DNA from: Pedobacter jeongneungensis | GTDB lineage: Bacteria; Bacteroidota; Bacteroidia; Sphingobacteriales; Sphingobacteriaceae | Length of the DNA stretch: 64,000 nt | Assembly (NCBI RefSeq): GCF_000633455.1 | Contig: NZ_AYMG01000039.1 | Span: 1-64,000 of the forward strand | Direction of reading: 5' to 3' | Part shown: piece after piece, positions 44,401 through 52,704 of the stretch | How the letters are laid out: every line of letters starts with the position of its first letter | Position numbering within the stretch: position 1 is the stretch's first letter | Position numbers and translations under genes: made by a program | Notes under the pieces: model-generated | The model's database searches: none | Seen by the model: the letters and a program-made list of their open reading frames with translations, nothing else | Told to the model about the DNA's origin: nothing

Positions 44401-47042
44401 CACAACGTGAGCAAGGCAGCAATCCAACCGAAGCTTCTATGCTTTCTTTCACAGCCAATAAAGAGAAGTTTACCGTTGGAGAAGACATTACCTTAACCAT
44501 CCCAACGGGTAAAAATGGCAGGGCGTTAATCTCCATTGAAAATGGAAGTCGCGTATTAAAAACTTTCTGGGTAGATACCAAAGCCGGACAAACGCAATTT
44601 AAGTTTAAGGCGGAGAAAGATATGGCACCGAACGTTTTTGCCAATATCACCTTATTACAACCTCACGCACAAACGGTGAACGATTTACCGATCAGGATGT
44701 ATGGTGCCATTCCACTTTCGGTAGAAGATCCGCAAACGATCCTTAAACCGACCATTAAAATGGCGGATAAAATTAAGCCAGAAACGGAAAACACAATAAC
44801 CGTTGGCGAACAAAACGGCAAAGCGATGACTTATACCATTGCTTTGGTTGACGAAGGTTTATTGGATTTAACCCGTTATAAAACACCAGATCCACATGGC
44901 GCATTTTATGCCCGCGAAGGTTTGGGCGTTAAAACATGGGATTTATTTGATTATGTTTTAGGTGCCTGGGGTGGAAACCTTGAACGTATTTTAAGTATTG
45001 GTGGTGATGGCAGCATCAATAAAAACCTCAATCCGGCAAAAGCAAACCGCTTTCAGGCAGTAGTTAAATTTATGGGGCCATTTACCATTGGTAAAGGCGA
45101 AAGCAAAACACATAAGTTTAAATTGCCTCAATATATTGGTGCAGTGAGGGCTATGGTCGTTGCCGGACAGGATGCAGCTTATGGTTTTGCAGAAAAATCG
45201 GTTCAGGTTAAAAAACCGTTAATGGTGCTGGCTACCCTGCCAAGGGTTATTGGTCCGGGAGAAAGTTTTACATTACCTGTAACTGTTTTTGCCACAGAGA
45301 ACAACCTTAAAAATGTATCCGTACAGCTTCAGGCCAGCAATTTAATTGTTCAGGGTACTAATAAACAGCAGCTTTACTATAAACAAACGGGCGAGCAGAT
45401 GACTTCTTTTGAGGTTAAAGCACCAAATAACGTAGGTATTGCCAAAGTAAAAGTAATTGCGCAGAGTGGAGCTGAAAAAACAGTTTACGATGTAGAAATG
45501 GATATCCGAAATCCAAATCCTTATGTAACCAATGTGGTTTCGGCAACAGTACAGCCACATACCAAATGGGCAGTAAATTATTTGCCGATCGGAATGACAG
45601 GCACCAATTCCGGATCATTGGAAGTTTCTTCTATTCCGGCAATTAACCTGGGTAAACGATTGGCTTATCTGATCCAATATCCTCATGGTTGTATTGAACA
45701 GACTACCTCAGGCATTTTCCCTCAACTGTTCCTGGATAGATTGAGTCCGTTAAATGAACGGCAGAAGGCCGCAACGGAGAAAAACATCAAAGCAGGTATA
45801 AACAGGATCAAAGGTTTCCAAACTACCGAAGGGGGCTTATCTTACTGGCCTGGTGAAGGTACTGCTGATGAATGGGGAAGTAATTATGCCGGTCATTTCT
45901 TAGTGGAAGCTCAAAATGCTGGTTATACCCTACCAGTTGGCCTATTGGATGAATTATTACGTTATCAAAAATCAAAAGCAGCAAACTGGGCACCAAACAG
46001 CAATAATTTTTATGGTGGCGATTTATCACAAGCCTACCGTTTATACATGCTCGCATTGGCTAAAAAACCAGAAATGGCGGCAATGAACCGGTTAAAAGCT
46101 TTTGAATATTTATCTGTTGCCGCAAAATGGCGGTTGGCAGCAGCATACAAACTTGCAGGACAAAATGATGTGGCTCAAAACATGATCAGAGGATTGGATA
46201 CTTCTATTCAGGCTTACAAACAACTGGGTGGCACTTACGGGTCTGAAGTTCGCGATCAAGCCATGATTTTAGAAACCCTTACCCTACTTGGTCAGAAAGC
46301 AAAAGCAGCCAGTTTATTGCAACCTTTAGCGGCTAAGCTAGGCGAAAATACATGGTACAGTACACAAACTACGGCTTACAGCTTGTTAGCTATTGCAAAA
46401 TTCTGCGGTTCTAACCAGTCGGCCAATAAATTGCAGTACCAATATGTATTGGATGGAAAAACCGCTCCTGTAAGCTCGAACCAGTACATTAACAGTACAC
46501 CAGTAACTTTTAAAGGCAGCACCGCTTCAGTTACCAATAATGGCAATAACGTATTATTTGTCCGTTTGGTTTTAGAAGGACAGCCTGTTGCAGGTCAGAA
46601 CAACTTCTTACCTAACCGATCTGAGGTTTTGGATATGAATGTGGTTTACAAACGATTAAACGGTAAAGTTTTAGATCCAGGCACTTTGAAACAAGGCACT
46701 GATTTTTACGCAGAGGTAACGGTAAAAAATCCTGGCCGTATGGGTTATTATGAACAAATGGCACTAACGCAGATTTTTCCTTCTGGATGGGAAATCATCA
46801 ATACCCGCGTTAACGATAACCAAAGTATTCTGGCCTCATCTCCATTTACTTATCAGGATATAAGAGACGACCGTGTTTTCACTTACTTTAACGTAAGAGA
46901 AGGCGAAAGTCTGGTTTATAAAGTGTTGCTTAATGCTTCTTATTTGGGTAAATATTATTTATCAGCTGTGCAATGCGAAGCGATGTATAATAATGATATT
47001 TCGGCAACAGAGGCTGGTAAGTGGGTGCAGGTGGTGAAGTAA
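41451..47042 (+). CDS. Bacterial alpha-2-macroglobulin family protein
   Basis: A 1863-residue envelope protein thought to trap proteases in the periplasm, usually partnered with PBP1C. It has macroglobulin beta domains, a bait-like middle, the alpha-2-macroglobulin domain (KMADKIKPETENTITV onward), and the thioester motif YPHGCIEQ with Cys 1414, followed by the alpha/alpha thioester barrel (GGLSYWPGEGTADEWGSNYAGHF). The N-terminus is a single membrane anchor after a short basic segment (KKKFIFIGLLAVSIAAIVFIFF) with no lipobox Cys, so it is held by the inner membrane rather than lipid-anchored. An acidic, Tyr-rich insertion occurs at about 465-510. The pbpC gene follows after a transposase insertion. 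Confidence 0.93.
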   Translation: MEQPSTYQSSSKKKFIFIGLLAVSIAAIVFIFFNRKKKNHEENQAYAKYIEAYTSGTISKKSFIRVHLANAATGMQDLGKADSRELFDFSPSISGKTYWIDPQTVEFRPDENLKPGKNYEATFKLSEVSATEKGLEDFDFEFKVITPGIMLSQNGLVSQNNTSLEYMKLTGEVATADVEETSKIEKTLSLDFDQKLKIKWQHDPAKNSSKFTIDSIKKTGNDQNLKLEWDGDAIDADQKGEVEVRVPSINKFEILDMKAIQGEEDYALVQFSEPIGVGQDLTGMITLGNLSDVRYTIDASQVKVYAPEELKGNYTLSVNAGVENINAKTLTTGKVANLVFEDKLPSVTIAGAGTILPNSGKLVLPFEAINLKAVDVTVIKIYENNIPQFFQTNSYKDGNELRRVAKPILQKTVRLDEDKALNLHKKNRFTLDLDKMIRTEPGAMYRVTIAFRQEYNAYNCKTGVEKGDGNDEESEYGDYEGYGEKIDEDDDFWQRYNNYYPSNYRWNDKDNPCTPSFYTNQRWASRNLIASNIGLVAKRGNDNSMLIIATDLLTAKPLSGVNLELMDYQKQIIFTTKTDGDGFAKFDLKRQPFLLIAKNGSERGYLKLDDGSSLPLSRFDVGGDVVQSGLKGFIYGERGVWRPGDSLFVSFVLEDKLKKLPANYPVTMEFYNPKGQLYKRLINGKPTNGFYTFKTATESTAPTGNWMAKVKAGGATFTKTLKIETVMPNRLKIDFNIGNKSYLSSGTSAATLSAKWLFGAVAQNLKAKVDVNLNTTETKFKGFEGFSFDNPTVNFESQVKTIFEGTLNQNGTAQINTNLNENNTAPGVLRANFTTKVFEPGGSFSIDNFSIPYHVYSSYLGIRAEKGDRLSGMLVTGKEHKIEIVNVNTDGKLLSGTKTITVELYKTQWRWWWEQDDQYTYANFTQNQFNKLVESHQVNLFNGKGSWNLRVDEPEWGRYLILVRDVNGGHVTGKSVYVDWPGWAQREQGSNPTEASMLSFTANKEKFTVGEDITLTIPTGKNGRALISIENGSRVLKTFWVDTKAGQTQFKFKAEKDMAPNVFANITLLQPHAQTVNDLPIRMYGAIPLSVEDPQTILKPTIKMADKIKPETENTITVGEQNGKAMTYTIALVDEGLLDLTRYKTPDPHGAFYAREGLGVKTWDLFDYVLGAWGGNLERILSIGGDGSINKNLNPAKANRFQAVVKFMGPFTIGKGESKTHKFKLPQYIGAVRAMVVAGQDAAYGFAEKSVQVKKPLMVLATLPRVIGPGESFTLPVTVFATENNLKNVSVQLQASNLIVQGTNKQQLYYKQTGEQMTSFEVKAPNNVGIAKVKVIAQSGAEKTVYDVEMDIRNPNPYVTNVVSATVQPHTKWAVNYLPIGMTGTNSGSLEVSSIPAINLGKRLAYLIQYPHGCIEQTTSGIFPQLFLDRLSPLNERQKAATEKNIKAGINRIKGFQTTEGGLSYWPGEGTADEWGSNYAGHFLVEAQNAGYTLPVGLLDELLRYQKSKAANWAPNSNNFYGGDLSQAYRLYMLALAKKPEMAAMNRLKAFEYLSVAAKWRLAAAYKLAGQNDVAQNMIRGLDTSIQAYKQLGGTYGSEVRDQAMILETLTLLGQKAKAASLLQPLAAKLGENTWYSTQTTAYSLLAIAKFCGSNQSANKLQYQYVLDGKTAPVSSNQYINSTPVTFKGSTASVTNNGNNVLFVRLVLEGQPVAGQNNFLPNRSEVLDMNVVYKRLNGKVLDPGTLKQGTDFYAEVTVKNPGRMGYYEQMALTQIFPSGWEIINTRVNDNQSILASSPFTYQDIRDDRVFTYFNVREGESLVYKVLLNASYLGKYYLSAVQCEAMYNNDISATEAGKWVQVVK

Positions 47043-47063
47043 GAGGATTGATATAAATTGCTT

Positions 47064-47145
47064 ATGGTTCGTGGAGACACGAACCATGGCGCTAAAATAA
47101 AATATCGTCCGACTCAATAGCCTCGGTTCGTGTCTCCACGAACCG
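47064..47145. repeat. REP pair 1 (BIME-like)
   Basis: A perfect 10-bp stem with GAGA loop at 47064-47087 and a 9-bp stem with TCTC loop at 47124-47145, in opposite orientation and separated by 36 bases. GGCG flanks the first on its inner side and CCT precedes the second, so the flanks of both read GGC/AGG toward the stem when oriented alike. Confidence 0.85.
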
Positions 47146-47205
47146 AAACTAAAAAAAACAGCGATAGTCAAAGCTTACATCTCAACTCACCGAAATCTAA
47201 TAACA

Positions 47206-47754
47206 ATGGATAAATTATTTGTAGGTAGAAGAAAGAGCTACATTGAAATCGGACAAATTTACTTTTGGACAGCAACCATAAACAAATGGCAAAAATTATT
47301 AGAGAAGGATGAATTTAAGAATATCATTTTGAACTCGTTTAAGCATCTAAGTAAATTAAACAAGCTTGATATTTTTGGTTTTGTCATTATGCCAAATCAT
47401 ATACATACGATTTGGCGGATTAACAAATTAAATGGCAAAGAAACTGTCCAAGGTTCATTTTTAAAATATACAGCACACGAATTCAAAAAATTATTAAGTC
47501 CAAATGAGCTTGTTAATTATTATACAAATTCCATTAATAAAAATTATGAATTTTGGCAGAGAGATTCGTTAGCGATACATTTATACACTCCAGAAGTTGC
47601 TTATCAAAAGTTAGATTACTTACACAACAATCCATGTACGGAACACTGGCAATTAGCGACGGATCCTGAAGATTATTTATATTCGTCAGCTTCCTTTTAT
47701 GAAAAGAATGAAACTAATCATTCGTTTTTAAAGGATTTAAGATTAGAACTTTAA
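47206..47754 (+). CDS. REP-associated tyrosine transposase (RAYT-like, Y1/HUH family)
   Basis: A 182-residue IS200-like (Y1_Tnp) transposase. The HUH metal motif is in GFVIMPNHIHTIW (His 65 and His 67), and the C-terminal helix region is EFWQRDSLAIHLYTPEVAYQKLDYLHNNPC. The length and the flanking REP hairpins identify it as a RAYT, a single-copy relative of IS200/IS605 enzymes that mobilises REP sequences through single-stranded DNA. The catalytic Tyr cannot be assigned with confidence: the WQR-Y-Y-D form known from enterobacterial RAYTs is replaced, leaving Y127, Y133 or Y138 as candidates. A+T content is higher than in the flanking genes. Start is the ATG at 47206, 60 bp after REP pair 1. 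Confidence 0.88.
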   Translation: MDKLFVGRRKSYIEIGQIYFWTATINKWQKLLEKDEFKNIILNSFKHLSKLNKLDIFGFVIMPNHIHTIWRINKLNGKETVQGSFLKYTAHEFKKLLSPNELVNYYTNSINKNYEFWQRDSLAIHLYTPEVAYQKLDYLHNNPCTEHWQLATDPEDYLYSSASFYEKNETNHSFLKDLRLEL

Positions 47755-47761
47755 AGTAAAA

Positions 47762-47884
47762 ATGGTTCGTGGAGACACGAACCATGGCGATAAGAACGAG
47801 GGTAAACTTAAATACTTTTTACCCTCATAAAAATTACGAGTGTAAATTTTACGCTCAAGCCTCGGTTCGTGTCTCCACGAACCG
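47762..47884. repeat. REP pair 2 (BIME-like)
   Basis: Hairpin with GAGA loop at 47762-47785, eight bases after the transposase stop, and hairpin with TCTC loop at 47863-47884. The spacer is 77 bases, twice that of pair 1, and unrelated in sequence. Confidence 0.85.
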
Positions 47885-47892
47885 AAATTAGA

Positions 47893-47988
47893 GATCCTGA
47901 AGATTATTTATATTCGTCAGCATCTTTTTACGATAAGAATGAAACTGATTATTCGTTTTTAAAGGATTTAAGATTAGAATTAAAGTAA
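47893..47988 (+). pseudogene. 3'-end remnant of a second RAYT gene
   Basis: This stretch repeats the last part of the transposase gene, from GATCCTGAAG at 47662 onward, at an offset of 231 bases, and encodes the same C-terminus in frame with a stop (DPEDYLYSSASFYDKNETDY then SFLKDLRLELK). Differences are few and mostly silent or conservative (E to D, N to D, H to Y), plus a 2-base length change at the stop. It lacks the HUH motif and any start, so it is not functional. The homology runs on through the following REP hairpin and GGCGATAAG. Confidence 0.85.
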
Positions 47989-47990
47989 AA

Positions 47991-48093
47991 ATGGTTCGTG
48001 GAGACACGAACCATGGCGATAAGGTAAATTATTTTAACATAGTTAAATTTCAATACTTCAATAAATAGCCTCGGTTCGTGTCTCCACGAACCG
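47991..48093. repeat. REP pair 3 (BIME-like)
   Basis: Hairpin with GAGA loop at 47991-48014, directly after the remnant, and hairpin with TCTC loop at 48072-48093, 45 bp before the pbpC start. The stems are identical to those of pairs 1 and 2. Confidence 0.85.
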
Positions 48094-48138
48094 AAATCTG
48101 ATAAAATAACAAAATAAATTTCTATCATAAAAATCTAC

Positions 48139-50526
48139 ATGAACAAAATCCCAAAAGCATTTCTCATTTCCGATCTTTTCTGTTTTGCCTTGCTTTTGGC
48201 ATTTCTTTTCGCATTACCTGCAAAACTTTTCAAAACACCAACTTCATATGTTGTTGAAGCCAGCAATGGTAATTTACTGAGTGCTGCCATTGCCAGCGAT
48301 GGACAATGGCGCTTCCCGGTGGCCGATAGTGTTCCTGTAAAATTTAAGGATTGTATTATCGCTTTCGAAGACAAACGGTTTTACAACCACTTCGGTGTAG
48401 ATATTTTGGCCATGAGCAGGGCCATGCGTCAAAACTGGCGGGCTAAAAGCGTGGTAAGCGGTGGAAGTACCTTAACCATGCAGGTAATCCGCCTCTCCCG
48501 AAAGCAAGATCGAACCGTTTGGCAAAAGCTTCTGGAAGTAATTTTAGCCTTACGCTTAGAGCTCAAATATTCGAAAACAGAAATTTTAGGTTTATATGCC
48601 GCTAATGCTCCTTTTGGAAGCAATGTTGTTGGTTTAGAAGCAGCCAGCTGGCGCTATTATGGCCGCGATGCCAAAACACTTTCGTGGGGTGAAATGGCTA
48701 CCCTCGCGGTTCTTCCCAATAGTCCATCTTTGGTTCACCCTGGTAAAAATTCGACCAGATTGATAAAAAAAAGAAATGATTTATTGGATAAACTTGCTCA
48801 GCTCAAATACATCGATCAGGCTACCGCAAATTTATCAAAACTAGAGCCTGTTCCGGGTAAACCCATGCCCCTACCTCAAAATGCGCCACATTTATTAAAC
48901 CGTTTTAAAGCAGAAAGAGCAAGCCTAAATATCTCCTCAACAAGGATTACTTCTACACTGGACGAAAATATTCAGTTAAAAGTAAACACGATATTAAAGC
49001 GGTACAACAACCGCTATCGGGCCAACGACATCAATAACATTTCTGCGTTGGTGCTTGATGCCAGAACCGGCCATGTAGTAAGTTACGTAGGCAATATCTA
49101 TCAACCAGAAAATGCTGACCTGCAGAGTCACGTGGATATGATTAAAGCACCACGTAGCCCGGGTAGTACCTTAAAACCCATCCTTTACGCCAGCATGATG
49201 AATGATGGTTTTATATTGCCACATACGTTAATCCCTGATATTCCAACTCAAATAGCTGGTTATTCGCCACAAAATTACGATCTGGGTTACGATGGTGCTA
49301 TTGCCGCAGATAAAGCACTGAGCCGCTCGCTAAACATCCCAGCGGTAAAAATGTTGCAGCAATACAAGTATGAACGTTTTTACGATAAGCTTAAGAAATT
49401 AGGAATTGGTACTTTAAATCAGCCTGCAGATCATTATGGCTTGTCGTTAATTTTAGGTGGTAGCGAAGTAACCATGTGGGATTTGGCCAATACCTACATG
49501 GGCATGGTAAGAACGTTGAATCATTTTAATACTTATAAAGGTTTATACAATCCTGAAGATTATGAACCGGCTACCTATTTCAATACTGAAAGTAGGAATG
49601 ATAAAGATTACCAACGCAATTCATTTTTAGATCACGGTTCTATCTGGGCAACTTTTAATGCCATGGAAGAGGTAATGCGACCTGGTGATGAAGGTTTATG
49701 GGAGCAGTTTTCGTCATCACAGAGAGTAGCCTGGAAAACTGGTACCAGTTTTGGTTTCCGCGATGCCTGGGCAGTGGGTTTAACACCAAATTATGTAGTA
49801 TGTGTTTGGGTAGGCAATGCCGATGGTGAAGGGAGACCAGGTTTAGTAGGTATTGAGGCTGCCGCTCCGGTTTTATTTGATATTTTTAGGTTATTGCCCA
49901 ACGGAAAATGGTTTGAAACGCCCACCACCAAACTCAAAAAACTTAAAATCTGCAAACAGAGCGGTTATAAAGCTGGAGAATATTGTACAAATGTAGTAGA
50001 AGAACTGGTTCCTGTTTCAGGAGAAAAAACGGTGGTTTGCCCCTATCATAAATTGGTTCATTTGGATAAAACAGGCATTTACAGGGTAACCGATCAATGC
50101 GAGAGTGTAACCAATATGCAACACAAAAGCTGGTTTATTTTGCCACCAGCAATGGAATATTATTACAAAATAAAAAACAGCGATTATAAAAACCTCCCTC
50201 CTTTTAAAGAAGGTTGTAATCCTTCAGGCGGTAACAGCGTAATGGAGGTAATTTATCCTAAAAATAATGCTATAGTCTACATTCCATTAGAATTAGATGG
50301 TACAAGAGGCAAAATTGTAATTAACGCGGCACACCGAAATTCAAGTTCAAAAATTTACTGGCATATCGATAATGAATATGTGGCCACAACCACGAATTTT
50401 CACCAATTGGCCATTAGTCCACCGCCGGGCAAACATACTTTAACACTCGTGGATGAAAATGGAGAACGGTTGGTACAGGTTTTTACAGTTTTGGATAAGG
50501 AAAAAAAGGCGGAAGGTGGAGGGTGA
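48139..50526 (+). CDS. pbpC: Penicillin-binding protein 1C
   Basis: A 795-residue bifunctional class A PBP that polymerises and cross-links peptidoglycan. The N-terminal membrane anchor is AFLISDLFCFALLLAFLFAL. The GT51 transglycosylase domain has FEDKRFYNHFGVD and GGSTLTMQV (about 75-120). The transpeptidase has SPGSTLKP (Ser about 343), SRSLNIP (SxN) and KTGTSFGFRDAW (about 534). The C-terminal BiPBP_C domain, specific for PBP1C, begins near LKICKQSGYKAGEYC and has four or more Cys. Usually co-transcribed with the alpha-2-macroglobulin gene; here a REP/RAYT block of about 1.1 kb lies between, so its transcription may be altered. Confidence 0.95.
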   Translation: MNKIPKAFLISDLFCFALLLAFLFALPAKLFKTPTSYVVEASNGNLLSAAIASDGQWRFPVADSVPVKFKDCIIAFEDKRFYNHFGVDILAMSRAMRQNWRAKSVVSGGSTLTMQVIRLSRKQDRTVWQKLLEVILALRLELKYSKTEILGLYAANAPFGSNVVGLEAASWRYYGRDAKTLSWGEMATLAVLPNSPSLVHPGKNSTRLIKKRNDLLDKLAQLKYIDQATANLSKLEPVPGKPMPLPQNAPHLLNRFKAERASLNISSTRITSTLDENIQLKVNTILKRYNNRYRANDINNISALVLDARTGHVVSYVGNIYQPENADLQSHVDMIKAPRSPGSTLKPILYASMMNDGFILPHTLIPDIPTQIAGYSPQNYDLGYDGAIAADKALSRSLNIPAVKMLQQYKYERFYDKLKKLGIGTLNQPADHYGLSLILGGSEVTMWDLANTYMGMVRTLNHFNTYKGLYNPEDYEPATYFNTESRNDKDYQRNSFLDHGSIWATFNAMEEVMRPGDEGLWEQFSSSQRVAWKTGTSFGFRDAWAVGLTPNYVVCVWVGNADGEGRPGLVGIEAAAPVLFDIFRLLPNGKWFETPTTKLKKLKICKQSGYKAGEYCTNVVEELVPVSGEKTVVCPYHKLVHLDKTGIYRVTDQCESVTNMQHKSWFILPPAMEYYYKIKNSDYKNLPPFKEGCNPSGGNSVMEVIYPKNNAIVYIPLELDGTRGKIVINAAHRNSSSKIYWHIDNEYVATTTNFHQLAISPPPGKHTLTLVDENGERLVQVFTVLDKEKKAEGGG

Positions 50527-50804
50527 TCAGGTTGAAGGTTCAGGTAATGATTTATATTTTTCTTTGCTCTACTGCCTTGTATTTCATAAACCTGATAAAG
50601 TGGAAATCCTTTTTAATTTGCAACGACCATAAATACACTGTCATGCTGAGGTACAGCCTGTCCCGACTTTCGGGAAAGCATCTGTAACCGACACGCTCCC
50701 TCCGTATTCAATGCACTGACTGTACCTGATTAAAAAGATTGGAACGATAGCAGGACTTCAGTAACCGATTAACACAGAACCCTGCTTTTCAAAAAAACAA
50801 CAAA

Positions 50805-51497
50805 CTATATTTCCGTCCTCGTAACTACCAACTTACGCTCAATAGTACCGTAAACAATCAAATACTGCGCAATCATGTAGCTAGCCATAATCAGCGCACC
50901 GCCCTGCGGAATAGGCTGAGCAAATTTATTCACAGCTAAAACACTGTCAGACAGCAAGAAAAACAAGGAACCATAAAGAATAAGTTTAAAGCTAAAAATA
51001 TTCACTTTCCCGTAACGGTTAACAGCCATAAGTGCCATCACACAGATAATGATGGCATACATTAAAACCGGAAATTGCATGATCCCAAGATGCGGCTGTA
51101 AGTAGAAAAACAAACCTGAACAAAAAATAGCAAAAGCTCCTACTGCCCACAGAAAATATGGCGTTTTATGGCTTGGGTTGGATTTATGATCAAGCGTAAA
51201 GGCCCTAATATAAAAGATATGGCAAACTAGAAAAGCGACCAATCCGAAGATAAAAAAACTTGTCCTGCCGTTTTGCAACATCAGTAATATATCTCCTGCC
51301 CATGCAAAAATTAACCCTGTAAAAATCCTTTTATGGAAACGGCCTTTCAAGTTTGTACCCACATAAAGCCATACCAAAAGTACCATCACAATTAACGGCT
51401 TAGAAAAGGTACGCAAGCCGGTACTATTGGTATATTCAGCATAAAGTTGAATTACAAATACCAGAAAAAAAATAAATGAAAATAACTTAGTCTTCAT
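50805..51497 (-). CDS. Lysoplasmalogenase-like YhhN/TMEM86 family protein
   Basis: A 230-residue, roughly eight-segment membrane protein of the YhhN/TMEM86 family, with the family signatures GLIFAWAGDILLMLQ (Asp) and LYGSLFFLLSDSVLAVNKF (Ser-Asp). TMEM86 proteins are lysoplasmalogenases, which hydrolyse the vinyl-ether bond of lysoplasmalogens to a fatty aldehyde and a glycerophospho head group. It overlaps the end of the preceding hydroxylase gene by 11 bp, so the two are translationally coupled. That partner also belongs to an ether-lipid enzyme family, which raises confidence in an ether-lipid role. Confidence 0.85.
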   Translation of the reverse strand: MKTKLFSFIFFLVFVIQLYAEYTNSTGLRTFSKPLIVMVLLVWLYVGTNLKGRFHKRIFTGLIFAWAGDILLMLQNGRTSFFIFGLVAFLVCHIFYIRAFTLDHKSNPSHKTPYFLWAVGAFAIFCSGLFFYLQPHLGIMQFPVLMYAIIICVMALMAVNRYGKVNIFSFKLILYGSLFFLLSDSVLAVNKFAQPIPQGGALIMASYMIAQYLIVYGTIERKLVVTRTEI

Positions 51498-52704
51498 TGG
51501 GATTAGGATTTGCCTTTTGCAAATTAAAGAACCAAATTACGGATATTAACTGGATAGCCACAAAAATTACTTGATATCCTACACTGAATTTAAAAATCAG
51601 CACCAGCAAAATACCAAATATTAACCTGAAATATTCGAACTTAATTTGCCATGCTTTCTGCTCTAATAAAGCACCACAGGTAATTAAAGTGAACATAATA
51701 AAAAAAGATCCTGATATTAATGGCATCGTTTCCATTTTATGATAAGAAAACAATATGGCAGAGCCTGCGGCCAATGCCACTAAAAATTGTATAAGCACAT
51801 AACCGGTTAACTTAGCTTGATAGGCCGGATTGTATTTTTGATAAGTGATGGGATTGATCTCAGGTGCAGATTGAAATCCACCTAAATGTGAAGGAAACCA
51901 GCCCGGAGGTTTTAAGAAAACTTTAATTTTATCACTTATTTTGGGAGATTGTTTAGCCGTTTTAACCAGGTCGCCCCAATAATGCAGATTTGCCCAAACA
52001 GGGTTCCAGCTGGCCAAAGGTTTGGTAATACCATAATAAACTTCTTCTTCCTCTTTTTGAAAAGTCCCGAAAATACGGTCCCAGATAATTAAGGTGCCAG
52101 CATGGTTTTTATCAATATATTTAGGATTAGAGCCGTGGTGTACCCGGTGGTGCGATGGTGTATTTAATATATATTCCAAAAAACCCATGTTTTTAATTGC
52201 CCTGGTATGGATCCAGAACTGATACAGCGTATTAAAAGAACTCAGGGTTAAAAACATTATCGGATCGAAACCAACAAAAGCCAACGGCAGGTAAAATACC
52301 CAGCTAAACCAGCCCTGAAACCAGCTCTGTCGCAAAGCGACAGTTAAGTTATATTCTTCCGATTGGTGATGCACAATATGCGCTGCCCATAAAGCATTTA
52401 CCTGATGACTCATCCGGTGGAACCAGTAGTAGAAAAAATCGACGCCGATAAATAGCAGCATCCAGATCCAGATGTTTTTTGGCAATTCAAAAAGGCGCCA
52501 ATGCTCAAAAATATATTTATAACCAAAAAATAATGCCGTTTTCATAAAAATACCGGTAAGCTGCTGCCCTATTCCCTGACTTAAATTGGCAATACTATCG
52601 TTAAGCCGGTAGTAATTTAGTTTTTTATAAAAATTATAGACTAATTCTATCCCAATCAGGATAAAAAACACTGGCACAGATAACGCAATGTAATCCACTT
52701 TCAT
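51487..52704 (-). CDS. Alkylglycerol monooxygenase-like fatty-acid hydroxylase family protein
   Basis: A 405-residue integral membrane di-iron hydroxylase. The His clusters are FHRMSH, HIVHHQSE and HHRVHH, eight His in all, placed as in the fatty acid hydroxylase superfamily. The middle region (HHQSEEYNLTVALRQS, YQFWIHTRAI, LNTPSHHRVHHGSNPKYIDK, AGTLIIWDRIFGTF) closely recalls eukaryotic alkylglycerol monooxygenase (AGMO/TMEM195), which oxidises the ether bond of alkyl glycerols using tetrahydrobiopterin. An extra C-terminal membrane domain of about 110 residues follows, also as in AGMO. It could act on another sterol- or lipid-like substrate. First gene of a two-gene operon with the lysoplasmalogenase-like gene. 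Confidence 0.88.
   Translation of the reverse strand: MKVDYIALSVPVFFILIGIELVYNFYKKLNYYRLNDSIANLSQGIGQQLTGIFMKTALFFGYKYIFEHWRLFELPKNIWIWMLLFIGVDFFYYWFHRMSHQVNALWAAHIVHHQSEEYNLTVALRQSWFQGWFSWVFYLPLAFVGFDPIMFLTLSSFNTLYQFWIHTRAIKNMGFLEYILNTPSHHRVHHGSNPKYIDKNHAGTLIIWDRIFGTFQKEEEEVYYGITKPLASWNPVWANLHYWGDLVKTAKQSPKISDKIKVFLKPPGWFPSHLGGFQSAPEINPITYQKYNPAYQAKLTGYVLIQFLVALAAGSAILFSYHKMETMPLISGSFFIMFTLITCGALLEQKAWQIKFEYFRLIFGILLVLIFKFSVGYQVIFVAIQLISVIWFFNLQKANPNPNED

Larger units (their letters stand above)
47064..48093. mobile_element. RAYT-REP array (transposase, three REP pairs, remnant)
   Basis: Three inverted pairs of REP hairpins frame a transposase gene and a transposase remnant. Each pair consists of ATGGTTCGTG-GAGA-CACGAACCAT followed 36-78 bases later by the opposite orientation CGGTTCGTG-TCTC-CACGAACCG. 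Pairs: 47064-47087 with 47124-47145; 47762-47785 with 47863-47884; 47991-48014 with 48072-48093. Order: pair 1, transposase, pair 2, 3' remnant, pair 3. The block separates the alpha-2-macroglobulin and pbpC genes. It fits a REP-associated tyrosine transposase (RAYT) unit with its BIME-like repeats. Confidence 0.85.
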
